From assembly GCA_022036555.1 (NCBI GenBank), contig CM039120.1:20724350-20788349 (forward strand): DNA of 64,000 nucleotides, given 5' to 3'. The notes under the pieces are model-generated. The model was not told the DNA's origin. It saw nothing but the letters and a program-made list of their open reading frames with translations, and did not search any database. How positions within the stretch are numbered: the first letter of the stretch is position 1; each line of letters opens with the position of its first letter. This document shows, piece by piece, positions 24,920-35,289 of this stretch. The stretch comes from Microstegium vimineum. Its lineage: Eukaryota > Streptophyta > Magnoliopsida > Poales > Poaceae. Made by a program: the position numbers and the translations under genes.

Positions 24920-26782
24920 TGAAAGATCTCTAGTGTTTTGGATAATTGATGAAACCTAAGTACTAACCTAGCTCGAAGTGTTGAGTAGGTATAGCACACT
25001 ATGGAGAAGATGAAGGAGACAAGTGATGGAGCAAGGTGGAGGCTAAGGAGAAAGCTATCTAGAAGCTCACACTTGGAGAAGGAGAGAGAAGGAGGAGACC
25101 CTAAGAGCTATACCAGGCAAATGTATAAGCTAGGGCTTTTTGGTTTGGTGATCAAGACACCTAGTGGGTGTGATCACATTTAGGATAGGTAGCCGTACTA
25201 TAAAGAGGAGAAAATAGTTAGTGGTTACAACTATCGAGTGCCATTAGGTGATCATCCTTTTGCATTTCATATAAAACCTAATGAGCGATCCTTGTAAAAC
25301 TTGATAAAATATGCCACACACATGCATAAGTCAGTGAAACACTTGGTGGTGGCACATGAGAAGCAAGGGAAGCAAAGAGAAGAGAAAATAGCTCAAGACA
25401 GAGCGTCGGACCAGTTTGCATAGGAGCTCTGGACCAAGGCGAGTGGTCCGGTGGCTGCTCCTAGCACTGACCTGGCAACAGAGGGAGCGTCGGACCAGTG
25501 CTCAGATGAGGCTCTGGACCATAGGCGAGTGGTCCGGTGGCTCGATCCAGATTCAGCAGAAGACTAAGACAGGCGTCGGACCAGTCTGCTTGGTCCGACG
25601 GTCAGGTCGGGAGCTCGGGTGCTCCCTGCGTAAAATTGACAAGACTCGGTGGAAGATCCGGACCACTCGGTATGGTCCGGTGGACTAGTCCGAAGGTCAG
25701 TTGCTTACTGGGTTCAGAGTTTTGGCTGAGGCAAAGCATCGGACCAGGCGTCGGACCAAGGCAAGTGGTCCGACGGTGCCTGTTCCAGCGCGCCAATGGT
25801 CGAAATTCAAAGCGACGGACCACTCGCTATGGTCCGACGGTGGTGACTAAAAGAGGTCCAATGGTCACGTTTTCTGCAGCTCCAAGTGCATAACGGCTAA
25901 TTTCTTTGAGGAGGCTATTTAAGGGTATATGACTGGTTCAAGGAACCTCTCTTGCACATTTGGCTATTACATACTCTTGTGAGCAAAACCACACACACTC
26001 CCACTCATCTCTTAGTTGATTGTTCATCCATTTGAGAAGATAGAGTGATCAAGTGCATTGTATGAGTGATTCATCCTAGTGGCACTTGGGAGTTGATACC
26101 GCTGATGTGATTCTTGTTACTCTTGGTGATTGCCATCACCTAGACGGTTTGGAGCAAGCGGTGTGGATTTGAGAAGCTTGGTGATTGTGCTTCATCGACC
26201 ACAAGTGAAGATTGTGAGGGGTTCTTGTGCCTTCCCCGTGGGAGGTCGCAAAGGTAACTCTAGTGGATTGCGCGTGTCGTTGAGTGCCCTCTCTTGTGTT
26301 GGTTGTGCGGCACCCGGTGACGGGTTTGGCGTGTGATGCCAATTAGCGCGTGAACCTCCAAGTGAGTGAGTCGACACAACGAGGACGTAGCTAGTTGGCA
26401 AACTAGTGAACCTCGGGTGAAAAATCAAGTGTCAACCTCTTGTTCATCATTGTGATTGATTGGGTTGCTTGAAGTTCACTTGATTGGCTCATTACCTCGA
26501 CACAGCGGTATAATCACTCCTCCCATCTTTGCATTACCTTATTCATACTTGCTTCGTATATTAGGTTGTGCCTAGTGGGCTACTAGACTTGAGTAGGAAT
26601 TGGATGTGCTTAAAGCTATATTAGGCTAGCATTGTTGGGTAGGAGGCTTCGCAAACCCCCATTAGGCTAGCGCAACATTCGCTTCGCTATCTTATTAGCT
26701 AACTTGTTGTTGAGAATTGTTTTTAAAATTCGTTTAGGCTATTCACCCCCCCCCCCCTCTAGCCTTGGGATAGGACCTTTCA
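24920..26782 (+). repeat. 3' LTR of Copia B (1863 bp)
   Basis: Same ends as the 5' LTR, followed by TSD GTGGC. It lacks short stretches present in the 5' copy, for example one GGCGTCGGACCAA unit near 25755. Confidence 0.92.
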
Positions 26783-26787
26783 GTGGC

Positions 26788-27300
26788 GCGGGCGAGCTCG
26801 AGCGGCATGGGCGTGCTCCCGCGTGCCGAGCCCACCAGCCGACGGCGAGCGTGGGCGCGCACGACGGCAAGCAGAGCGGGCAAGCGGCGTGGGCGCGCTC
26901 CCGTGCGGCGAGCGGCGCAGGCGCAAGCAGGCGAGCGCGGGCGCGCCCGGCGGCAAGCTGAGCGGGCGAGCGCGGGTGCGACAGCTGGCGAGCGCGTGGG
27001 CGCTCCTGCCGATGAGCAGGGCGGGCGAGCGCGCTCCCACGCGGCGAGCGGTGCAGGCACAAGCAGGCGAGCGCGCCGCGAGCGGCGTGGGGGCGCTCCT
27101 GCACGGAGAGCGCACCGGCCGACGGCGAGCATGGGCGCGCCCGGCGGCAAGCAGAGCCGGCGAGCGCGGACGCTCCCGGCGGCAAGCAGAGCCGGCGAGC
27201 GCGGACGCTCCTGGCAGCGAGTGGGGCAGGCGAGCGCGGGAGGGGGAGCGGGCCAGCACGCGGGCGCTTCCGGCAGGGAGGGGGCCGGCGAGCACGAGCG
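26788..27300. repeat. GC-rich minisatellite core of the MULE
   Basis: Imperfect tandem units built on GGCGAGCGCGGGCGC and CGGCGGCAAGCAGAGC. They give long Arg/Ala/Ser open frames on both strands that are composition artefacts, not genes. Confidence 0.7.
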
Positions 27301-27600
27301 GTGGTCTCTGTCACCGCAACGGGATGGATGGAGTGAGGGCAAAACTACCACACGAACGCATAAGTGAGAGTGAGGGCAAAAATGACATCTTACAGGGTTA
27401 GTCCCACATGTCAGGGTTGTCAAACGGAGAAAAACAAACAGAAGACGGACGGAATGGTTCAGAGGGAAAGAAAGAAAAACACACTGGCACATAGGTGCGA
27501 ATCAACTTTTCAAAGGCACGGGAGAATTGACCAACTTTCATAATGGCATAACGGGAAAAGGCTCTTTTTCTCAAGGCACAGCTCAACCGAATAGGGTTAA

Positions 27601-29340
27601 CTTTGCCATTAGTGTTGTTTAGGGGTGCTCTTGTTAGACTAGGCTTGAGTATTGCGTATTAGGGCCACCTGAGATTGTCAAACAAATTTTGTTTGTGTTA
27701 CCTTGTAGAATTTTTGAATAGATTATTAATTCACCCCTAGCCATCAACCCATCTTTAAACCTCCAAAACCTCGTGCTCAGCAAAAGGGGCGTCAAGGGAG
27801 CCAAGTTCATGCATGATGGCTGAAGTTCAGATCCTCCCGTTAGAAGTTCACGGCCCGTGCTGGGGGTTGTCCCATTACTCTAGAAAAATGTTCAGGCGCC
27901 ATTTTTTTTTTCCACATGGGGTTGCCTAGCCTTGGTCCTTTGCAGCTTTGGAATGGATTTCTTTCGCCGATGGAAAATTGCCATTTTGTGTCAGACTGAC
28001 AATAGCGATTTGATCCATTCTTTCAGTCGTCGTGCAGTGTTTGAAAGCCTGTAGTGGAGACTATGCACAGGTTCAGAATGTGGGTTATGCTCGGTCCAGG
28101 CCATTCGATCGGATTACTCTCTGAAAACCCAACATATGAATCCAGAAATTTTCAAATTTAAACTGTTTTGGCCTTGCCAATCCACTTTGAGAGAAGCAGA
28201 GGACAATGATCTGATTGTGCTGTAGAGAGGGGCCCTATGTATGATATTTGTGTCGAAGGATAAATCACAATCCTAACTTCAGAAAACACGACCTAAGCGT
28301 ATGAAAGTTGGGTTGCTTCGTTCATTGATATTCTGGAGATGTGTCTCACGCAGCTTGCGTTCATTGAGCATTTGTGAAAAACTGAGCCATAAGGTTTCTA
28401 GTGAGGTTTCTTTTGTTTTTGTCCCTTGCTCAATAGATGAGGTTAAAATCGCCCAGGAGGAGCCATCTGGCCTGATCACTCGGCCGTAGCGATCTCAGCT
28501 CTTCAGATCTTCAAGGAATGAAGGTTAATTGGTGTCTCTGGATGGCCTTACACAGAAGTAATTCTAAACCCTGTGTCACACCCTTTTATCTGAACAGTAG
28601 CTGAAAAATAGGAGTGTCTTGTGGTCGAGATGCCAGTAAGCTCAACAAAATCCTCATGCCGGGATGCCCACACGCGTGCCCAATGGGCAGGTGGCAGCAT
28701 TCGGTAGTTCCCCAGGTAGGCAGCAAGGATTTCGTGCACAGTGGCTCTTCTGGCTTCAGTATTGGACATCCCAGCATGCTAATCTATAACTAAGTTATAC
28801 ATGGTTAATAAGTATGAAAATTATATTATAGTTCAAGCATACAATAATTAGCTCACCATAATAATTTAACCAAAATTGGAGTATAGAAGTTGCGGCTACG
28901 AATTATTACAAATAAAATTAGATTTTTCAATTAATGTAAAGCTGCAACAAAAACTTTGTACTAAAACATATTATATTATATGTCCACTGTATAGATCTAC
29001 TCATATGGAGTCTAACAAAATTTGATTTTCTATTTTATGATTTACTATGATTTTTTAAAGATCAAGAGAAAACGAATAAAAAATCACTGTTACTGAAGCA
29101 AAACCAGCGTCCAAAACTATGAGGGGGTAATTTAACCGGTTTTGGAAACTATATGAGGGGATAATTTAACCGGTTTTGGAAACTATATAGGTGAGGGGGT
29201 AAATAGACTTTTTCCTAGAAGATAATATCACACAGCAGCAGGTTGTAGCTGAAACATATAGCAGATGAAAACACATACCACTGATGCAACAACACGCAAC
29301 CGTGTGAAGAAACACAGATTTTAGTTGCTACTTGACATTT
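27601..29340. other. Intergenic sequence, no gene recognised
   Basis: Mostly AT-leaning. A 73-codon minus-strand frame at 28548-28769 (MSNTEARRATVHEI...) resembles nothing I know. It lacks splice context and is left unannotated as a gene. Confidence 0.4.
29116..29212 (+). repeat. Short tandem repeat, about 36 bp, 2.5 copies
   Basis: Units of the form CTATATGAGGGGATAATTTA plus ACCGGTTTTGGAAA lie at 29117, 29151 and, partly, 29185. Confidence 0.7.
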
Positions 29341-29529
29341 TTTTTTTTCGGTCACGCAAAAGGTTTGCGCGTTTTTGTATTAAGGTAGAGAAGATGTTCA
29401 ATACAACACGCTTTGACAGCGCCCTAGGGATCAAAAGTTATACATGAATGCTCAAACCCTTCCTAGCGAACAACAAACTATGCTATTACATTGGACCTAG
29501 ATCAACCCAAACTACGCCGACTAAGGGGG

Positions 29530-30261
29530 CTATGGTCTGGCTCCCGAACGGCAGCGACGTTGCTTGTGCGGGCCCATGTCGTCGACTGGTGGGAACAACT
29601 CACGCAATGCCTGCAAATTGGACTCACCTCTGAACATTTCGTCGTACGCCTCCATGGCCGACGTCGATAGGGGTGACATACCACTGGTGAACCCCAAGCG
29701 CTTCGAGGCAAAGTACTCACCTCGCTTGGACACCGGAATACGAGATATGCTTTGTGCCGCTATCCGCCTGCTTCGCGTGGGGAGCGAGGGCGGAGCATAC
29801 CTGCCGTAGGCCGAATCCACTATGGGCAGCTCCAAAAGAGGCGGCTGTCTTAGCTTCTTGATTCGCTCGGTGACATTTAGTGCATATAAAACACATGCTC
29901 TGCTAGTGAACAGCAACGACGAGGGGTCTGTACAAGAGCTGCAAACAAAGAGCTGATGAAAGGAACAACACGATGCAGAGATATACAGATCTATAACCAC
30001 CCACCAGTTCACTACTGAAACTCCGATGATTCTGGCTTCAAGTCCAGTGAGCTTGATGAATGATGAGAACATGAAACACTTCAGACTCTGGAGATGGCAA
30101 CGAGCAGCTGGCCATGAGCATGAGAGCATCCACCGTCTTCTCTGACCCTGTGCAGCAAAATCAAGACAGACAAAGTAGAACAGGAACAGCAAAATCCACC
30201 TTCTTAGCAGCAGGAGGGAACAATAGGGAGGAACAGGAACAGTCAGCAGGAAGGGAACCAT
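29530..30261 (-). CDS. Unrecognised ORF, repeat-associated, C-terminal half protein-like
   Basis: A 243-codon frame. The N-terminal third is hydrophobic and low-complexity (SLLLLRRWILLFLFYFV) and is probably not true coding. From about residue 128 it reads like a real protein: ALNVTERIKKLRQPPLLELP, then RRIAAQSISRIPVSKRGEY, then AMEAYDEMFRG and LRELFPP. Tails of this kind (basic RRSxRIA stretch followed by A-M-E-A-Y) recur in grass retroelement-linked hypothetical proteins. That is recollection, not a search result. The poly-T run at 29339-29349 could be the tail of a minus-strand retroposed copy. Function unknown. Confidence 0.35.
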   Translation of the reverse strand: MVPFLLTVPVPPYCSLLLLRRWILLFLFYFVCLDFAAQGQRRRWMLSCSWPAARCHLQSLKCFMFSSFIKLTGLEARIIGVSVVNWWVVIDLYISASCCSFHQLFVCSSCTDPSSLLFTSRACVLYALNVTERIKKLRQPPLLELPIVDSAYGRYAPPSLPTRSRRIAAQSISRIPVSKRGEYFASKRLGFTSGMSPLSTSAMEAYDEMFRGESNLQALRELFPPVDDMGPHKQRRCRSGARP

Positions 30262-31350
30262 GGGGAGGAACAGTCGGCATGGACAGCAAGAATTTGACCC
30301 ATGTTACCCTTTTCATTAGTAATATAATCAAACAATCAGAGTTTTCCGTTACAATTATTCAGATCACGGCAGCACAGCATCGGTTCCATTGATGCTTTCG
30401 CTTACAGAGTCCTAAATCCTAACCAAACAACAACTACGATTTTGTGGTCTACTTGACTCCACTTCGAGATTTGTGGACTCCTTGTCTCCACTTCGGGCTC
30501 CAGCAATGAGCAGCAGATGGAAAGCAAGCACCTCTTGGACTCTTGACTACAATGGACGAGACTTGCCACACCTTGTGGACTCTGCTTCAGCCTCCGGCAA
30601 TGAGCATTCATCACCATCTTCTCGTCACAGCCCTATGCCTACAGCACCATCACTATCTTTTGATCACAACCCTGTGCCTACAGCAAAATGAAGACAGACG
30701 AGGAAGAACAAGAAGAATTCATAATTGAATTTCATGCTAACTGAAAAGAAGACACCTTTTAGACTCACCTTGCCTCTGGCGACAAGCATCCAACTACAGA
30801 AAAATGAAGACAGACGAAATAAAAGAAGCAGCCAAAACAATAAGAAAAGACTGAATTGAATTCGTTAATATTCCAGATCCAAATCCTAATTGGACATCAC
30901 TGCGGGTGGTCATTCGGCGTTTCCTTGTCACTTCACCTGATATACCTCACTAACAAAGATGACCACAACACTGCATTTCTATTAACTTGAATTCTGACAG
31001 GACATTATACTCTTTCAGTGATTCGACAGTAACTAAAAATTCTAGAACCACTAAACCTTCAGAGTTCAGAACATACTTTAACTGTGCCCTTCCCATTGAC
31101 TTCAAATCTTAACAAACCTACAGGAATTAATAAACTCTTTCAAGGAGCTAACAGCGGCTCGAATCGTTAGACAACCTTGACCGGCCCTGGTGACAGCAGC
31201 TGACCCAAACAAAAACTCCAGTTCAGGGCCCTTAGATTGCACCGTCTTCTTCCCAAAGCCCTGTGCCTACAAGCAAAATCAAGACAGAGCAAGTAAAACA
31301 AGCAACGAAAACCATAAGAAATGACTGAATTGAATTCATTAAAATTTCAG
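30140..31350. repeat. Degenerate repeats 3' of the cyclin gene
   Basis: The phrase CTGTGCCTACAGCAAAAT followed by GAAGACAGACRA recurs at about 30146, 30669, 30793 and 31260. A longer block (GACTGAATTGAATTC... to ...CCTAATTGGACATCAC) at 30847-30904 is repeated at 31323-31375, where it overlaps the cyclin stop codon. The 3' end of the cyclin gene has been duplicated downstream of itself. Confidence 0.65.
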
Positions 31351-31359
31351 ATTCAAATC

Positions 31360-32035
31360 CTAATTGGACATCACGAAGGGTGGTGGCAGGCAAGGGCGGA
31401 CGCGGCGGTGCTCCTCCTCTTCGTCTCCGGCCACGGCGTCCGCCTGCCTCTTCCTACTCGCGCAGCTCGCGCGAGGCGGGAGGGGCACCTTCTCCAGCAC
31501 TCCGCAGAAACACCTGAACTCGAAGCCATCCACGAACAGACGCGAGCTGATCGCGCGCAAGAACCACTCCTCCAGGCCTGCGATCTCGCCGGTGCAGATC
31601 GCGCGGTCTGAGGCCGCTGCGAACGCAGCGGCCCAGTTCTTGGGGGAGTGCCCGCCGAGGAAAAGCGCGACGGCCACCAGCCGGTGAACGGTGGACGGCT
31701 CCACCACGATCCCCGCCACACGCGCCGCATGGCTGCTGATGAATCGCGCCAGATACACCGTACACGCCAGCGAGCACGAAACACGTGCCGTCGACGCGGA
31801 TCACGTGTCCAGTGGCGGCCTCCGACCGAACCAGAAGATGGATCCGCTCGAGGAAGTCGCGGATCGGCATCTTGGGAACCGCCCGCCCGCGGAAGGCGCG
31901 GACGAGATCGCTCCCGGCGGGTTGGGAGGCGGCAGCGCCGTGGAGGCGGACATCCTCCTCGACGAGCGCCGCGAGGAGGTGGAGAGATCGAGGGATCCCC
32001 CGGTCGTCCTCGCACAGGACGATGGCGGCGGCCAT
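31360..32035 (-). CDS. P/U-type (PHO80-like) cyclin with a frameshift
   Basis: ATG at 32035 begins MAAAIVLCEDDRGIPRSLHL. Frame 1 covers residues 1-92 (32035-31760) with cyclin-box features: PRSLHLLAALVEEDV, then MPIRDFLERIHLLVRSE. The continuation VYLARFISSHA, VHRLVAVALFLGGH and FLRAISSRLFVDGFEF is in the next frame (31758 to TAG at 31360-31362). One base at 31759 is in excess; GTGTACG-GTGTATC looks like a 7-bp near-duplication. Together about 224 residues, the usual size for plant P/U cyclins, which bind CDKA-type kinases and are linked to phosphate and nutrient signalling. Apparently single-exon. It is either a recent pseudogene or an assembly error. Confidence 0.7.
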
Positions 32036-32129
32036 TGCGAGAGCTAGGGTTTCGGCGTCGGGATCAGATGGCGAGCGAGATGGTTTCGGGTTTTCGGCGA
32101 CTGGATTGATCTGGCGCGAAGCAGGGGAA

Positions 32130-32200
32130 GGAGGGAGAGGGTGTCGTAGGAGCGTATAATATACGTAGGATACGCGTACTCTACGCGTATACGGAAGGAT
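32130..32200 (-). promoter_or_regulatory. Candidate cyclin promoter with palindromic TATA region
   Basis: The minus strand has TATATTATACG near 32152-32166, about 120 bp upstream of the start codon. It is flanked by inverted ATACGCGTA/TACGCGTAT boxes (32172-32193). The position suits a core promoter; function is inferred. Confidence 0.4.
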
Positions 32201-33138
32201 ACAAGTCAGTACCGCAAGTTGGGCCTATCTGCAATACTGGGCCCAATTTCTGAAAGAGGAATGGAAAAACAAGGAGAATTTGTGAAATCTAAAAAAATGC
32301 ATGTAACTACCTATGAAATAGTAGGTTCGTAAAATATAGCCCCAATGTAATATTATCAATACCAAGAGAATTTTTCATTCCACGAAAATACTTCCATTGC
32401 TAAAGTTATTTGTGTGTTTTTTTTAAAAAAAATCTCTGATATTTTGAGTTTATAGAGTTCAAATGGGTCTCGTTGTTTAGACCTCATACGTTGGTAGTCT
32501 TAAGGTGTAAAAATTTCAAGTATAAAAACTGAACCGTCAATGTACAAAACATTATTAATTTCAATATAATTTCATTTCATGAAATTAATTCAAGCTTATA
32601 TTGCTAAAGTGACTTGTGTTTCTTTTTTTCCCCCAAATTACCCTTGTTTTTCTTTTCAATTTTAGAAAGTGAGTTGAGCCGAGTTGTGGACCTATATGCA
32701 ATACTTGGTCCATTGCTAGAGAGTAAACAAGGAGATTTCCAAAAGTAAAATAAGGGGTAAATAGATTAAAAAATTAAGGCTATATTTTTTTTTACAAAAA
32801 AATAAACAATGCAATAACTTTATTAACTTTAAGAGGATTGATTTAACTAGAATAATCAAAATTAAATTGCTAAAGTTCTTTTTTCCAATTCTCCTATGTT
32901 TCCCCACCTTCAAAAGATTTCAAGTGTTACTTTATATGTTATTTTTAAAGTTATAGCTCTGATTTAAAATGGCTTTAGTTGTCTCACTTTTATATAAAAA
33001 AAGGGATTTTCATTCTAATCGTGGCAAGTTATCACTTGACCATTTTTCCATTACAGTTCTATTATAGCCTTAGCTGCTAAAACATGTTCCTAAAATAGAA
33101 ATCAAGAGTAGGAAACAAAATGCTAATTCAAGCCCCAG
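32201..33138. other. AT-rich intergenic sequence, no gene
   Basis: No ORF of substance. Several ATTGCTAAAGT phrases recur (32397, 32602, 32866), suggesting decayed repeats. Confidence 0.45.
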
Positions 33139-33780
33139 ACTAAGAGCATCTCCAAGAGTTTCCTAAATCCATTCATAATTAAGTTTGGGCAAACAAAAAC
33201 AAGAACTGAACCGAAACCAAAATAACCGGAACAAAAAAATAGTTAGTTGTTCGGTTCTTAGTTCTCAAGAACCGAATTAACCGATAGAATTTCGGCTCCT
33301 AGCCTCGTTTAACCAAAATTCACAAACCATCCCAATAAACTTTACAATTTAGACATAATACCATCTTAACCTTAGATATAAAAGGTGGATGACACTCCCT
33401 CACAACCTCACACCGTCATATTTTTTTTAAAAAAATCTCGACATCATGCTTTTTAAAAATATTCCCCCCTATTTTTTGTATTTATTTTTTGTTGTATGCG
33501 TAAATTTCCGGTTATTCGGTTGGAACCAAACTGAACCGAACTAACCGAAACCAAATTGCTCGGTTCCAAGTTTTGCAAAAAAACCGATCGGTTTCTGTTT
33601 TTCGAGAACCGAATTTGTGTCAATAACTGAGGAACTGAACCGATCGGTTTCGGTTAACCAAACGCTCACCCTAATTCATAATCTTTGGTTTTTAGGCTCA
33701 TAAGGAAAAAATGACTCTCCAACAATCCATCCTCCTAATCTTTTTAACTTGGGAAAAATCACTCTATTTCGTGTAAAGTT
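33139..33780. mobile_element. Older MITE (TAAGAGCATCTCC end) hosting the 494-bp MITE
   Basis: The left end TAAGAGCATCTCCAAGAG at 33140 is the typical Tourist-like terminus also seen at 39297. Matching interior (GACTCTCCAACAATCC) continues after 33683. The right terminus is not cleanly found. Confidence 0.4.
33180..33673. mobile_element. 494-bp MITE with 9-bp TSD ATTCATAAT
   Basis: Direct repeats ATTCATAAT at 33171-33179 and 33674-33682. Subterminal inverted repeats: GAACTGAACCGAAACC on the left, and AACTGAACCGATCGGTTTCG with its complement on the right. The right end, read inward, is TAGGGTGAGCGTTT, hAT-like, whereas a 9-bp TSD is Mutator-like. Superfamily unresolved. No coding capacity. Confidence 0.65.
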
Positions 33781-33807
33781 ACATGTTTTTGAGTCACACA
33801 TATACGG

Positions 33808-33937
33808 CCTGTTCGTTTGACAGGATTATGCACTGTTCCGGCAGGATTATTCACTGCTGGCTGATTTCTTGTGAGAGAAAAATACTGTTCCGGCTGGATT
33901 TAAGCCGGCTGAAAAGCCAAGCGAACAAGCTGTTCTC
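33808..33937. mobile_element. Small MITE with GGCCTGTTCGTTTG terminus
   Basis: The left end GGCCTGTTCGTTTGAC is mirrored by AAGCGAACAAGCTG on the right. Internal GCCGGCT/CCGGCTGAAAAGCC boxes fit a folded hairpin. About 130 bp, non-coding. Confidence 0.55.
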
Positions 33938-33959
33938 TCCATTTGGCGTTTTTGTCAGA

Positions 33960-34150
33960 CAACATAAATAACATTTATGATGTCAACTAAATATCATTAG
34001 ATTTTTTAGAAATTATATTTTCATAGTATATATATATTTAATCTTATAAATATTTATATTTTTTTAATTTAATTTTAGTCGAGATGTTTTGATTCACTAA
34101 GATTTTTAGAATGTCTTATAATTTATGATAGAGTGAGTATATTTTAGGAG
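33960..34150. mobile_element. Decayed Stowaway-like MITE remnant
   Basis: AACTAAATATCATTAGATT, TTATATTTTCATA and GATGTTTTGATTCACTAAGA match the interior of the intact Stowaway at 54305-54564. The terminal repeats are largely lost. Confidence 0.5.
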
Positions 34151-34387
34151 TGAATTGTTAGAACCTTTTAGAGATGACATTCTTTATATTTTTTAATATT
34201 TGTTGAGAAGCTGTAAAATTATATGGTTTTGGGAAGAAATATTAGATACTCTTGCAAATGTTTTTATAAATATACACTATTAATTTATATCTTTAAATAA
34301 ATTTATAATAAAAATATATTTTATGATTTATTTAATGACACTAATAATATATTATAAATATTAATATTTTTTTATATATAATTGGTT

Positions 34388-35275
34388 TAAGTTTTTAAAA
34401 ATTGATTTTTCGAAAAAACGAGAATGACTTTAAAAATGTACTTTTGAACAAAAACAACTTTCACTACAGTACAAATCCAAAAGCACCTCCACCCCTGCTT
34501 TCACTGACTTTTGAATCCTAAAATTATCCAACTGCCACTGGTTACATACACAAAATAACATTTCGATCTGTTCTATTCCACGTGGCGGTGCCCCTTCCGC
34601 ATCCCTCGTCGAGAACCCACCCGTGCCCCATCCCTTGCCGGCGGGGTCGTTGCTCCCTCACCGGCGAGCCCCTTCCCTCCCCTACGCGTCGGCGGCCAAG
34701 CCTCTTCCCGGTGCGGACCTCCCCGGCGCACTCCTCTCGGCGCAGAGGTCCCCTGCGCGACCGGCGCGGCCCGCCCCTCCCTGGTGCGGAGGTCCCAATC
34801 GAGGAGGTGGGCGCGCCATCTCCAGCGCGGAGGTCCCTGCGGCTGCGCGGCCCTCCCCGGCATGGAGGTCCCCAGCGCGGAGGTCCGCGCGGCCCGCCCC
34901 TCCCCGGCGCAGACATCCCCGACGCGGAGGTCTTCTGCGCGGTCGGCGCGGAGCTCCCCTGCGCAGCTCTCCCCAGGGCGGAGCTCTCCTGCAGAGGCCG
35001 GCGCGGCCTTCCCCCTGCACCAGCAGCCGTGCCCAGGCCGAGCACCTCCGGCAAGCCCCATCGTCCCTATCGCGTCTTGCACGGACATGAAGAAGAAGAT
35101 ATGAGAGGATGACAAATGGGACCCGCTCGTGAGTGAAAGTGGGCGTTTCAAAAGCTACGGCTTGTAACAAAAGAAACTTTTAACTTTATAGCAGCTACTT
35201 TTTCAAAGCTGCTTTTCTGAAAGCGACAGCTCACAACTATTTTTTCAAAAGTCACGGCCCAACCAAAGACACCTG
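34388..35275. mobile_element. DNA transposon-like element E2 with GC-rich core
   Basis: The shared subterminal block GTACAAATCCAAAAGCACCT (34468) and the right end GTCACGGCCCAACCAAAGAC (35252-35271) match E1. The core, 34580-35090, consists of repeated GCGCGGAGGTCCC-type units that give Arg/Pro/Gly frames on both strands; no protein family is recognisable. The left border is uncertain. Its right end lies about 20-30 bp before the PP2C 5' exon. Confidence 0.5.
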
Positions 35276-35289
35276 AGTGTTTAGGGGGC

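Larger units (their letters stand above)
14636..26782 (+). mobile_element. Ty1/copia Sirevirus-type element B, complete with both LTRs
   Basis: LTRs at 14636-16514 and 24920-26782 are near identical (TGAAAGATCTC...GACCTTTCA) and flanked by the 5-bp TSD GTGGC at 14631-14635 and 26783-26787. In order: primer site 16517, gag, protease, integrase, RT, RNase H, a 1.2 kb 3' non-coding stretch with repeated GGGGGAG tracts, and the terminal polypurine tract 24906-24919. Total 12.1 kb, or about 10.2 kb without the solo LTR S inside gag. Stops, frameshifts and an altered RT active site make it non-autonomous. Confidence 0.92.
14364..27564. mobile_element. Mutator-like element (MULE) split by Copia B
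   Basis: The terminal inverted repeat begins GAGCCTTTTCCCGCTATGCC at 14364. Its complement, ending GGCATAACGGGAAAAGGCTC, is at 27545-27564, and the inverted similarity extends beyond 100 bp into both sides (GTGTTTTTCT, CCATTCCGTC). Flanking 9-mers TTTTTCCAA (14355-14363) and TTTTTCTCA (27565-27573) agree at 7 of 9 positions, as expected for an aged MULE TSD. Without Copia B the element is about 1.05 kb. The core (26783-27300) is extremely GC-rich with repeated GCGAGCGCGGGCGC units and encodes no transposase, so it is non-autonomous. Confidence 0.65.

Noticed and set aside
26739..27492. Long open frames on both strands (up to 249 codons)
   Set aside because: They arise from a GC-rich Arg/Ala/Ser-coding repeat, overlap each other in several frames and resemble no family.
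28548..28769. 73-codon minus-strand frame MSNTEARRATVHEI
   Set aside because: No family recognised, no splice or promoter context; kept only as a note.
31371..32109. Several other frames over the cyclin gene
   Set aside because: GC-rich shadows; only the two minus-strand frames joined at 31759 show cyclin motifs.
34542..35170. Overlapping 150-190 codon frames on both strands
   Set aside because: Same cause: GCGGAGGTCC repeats inside transposon E2.
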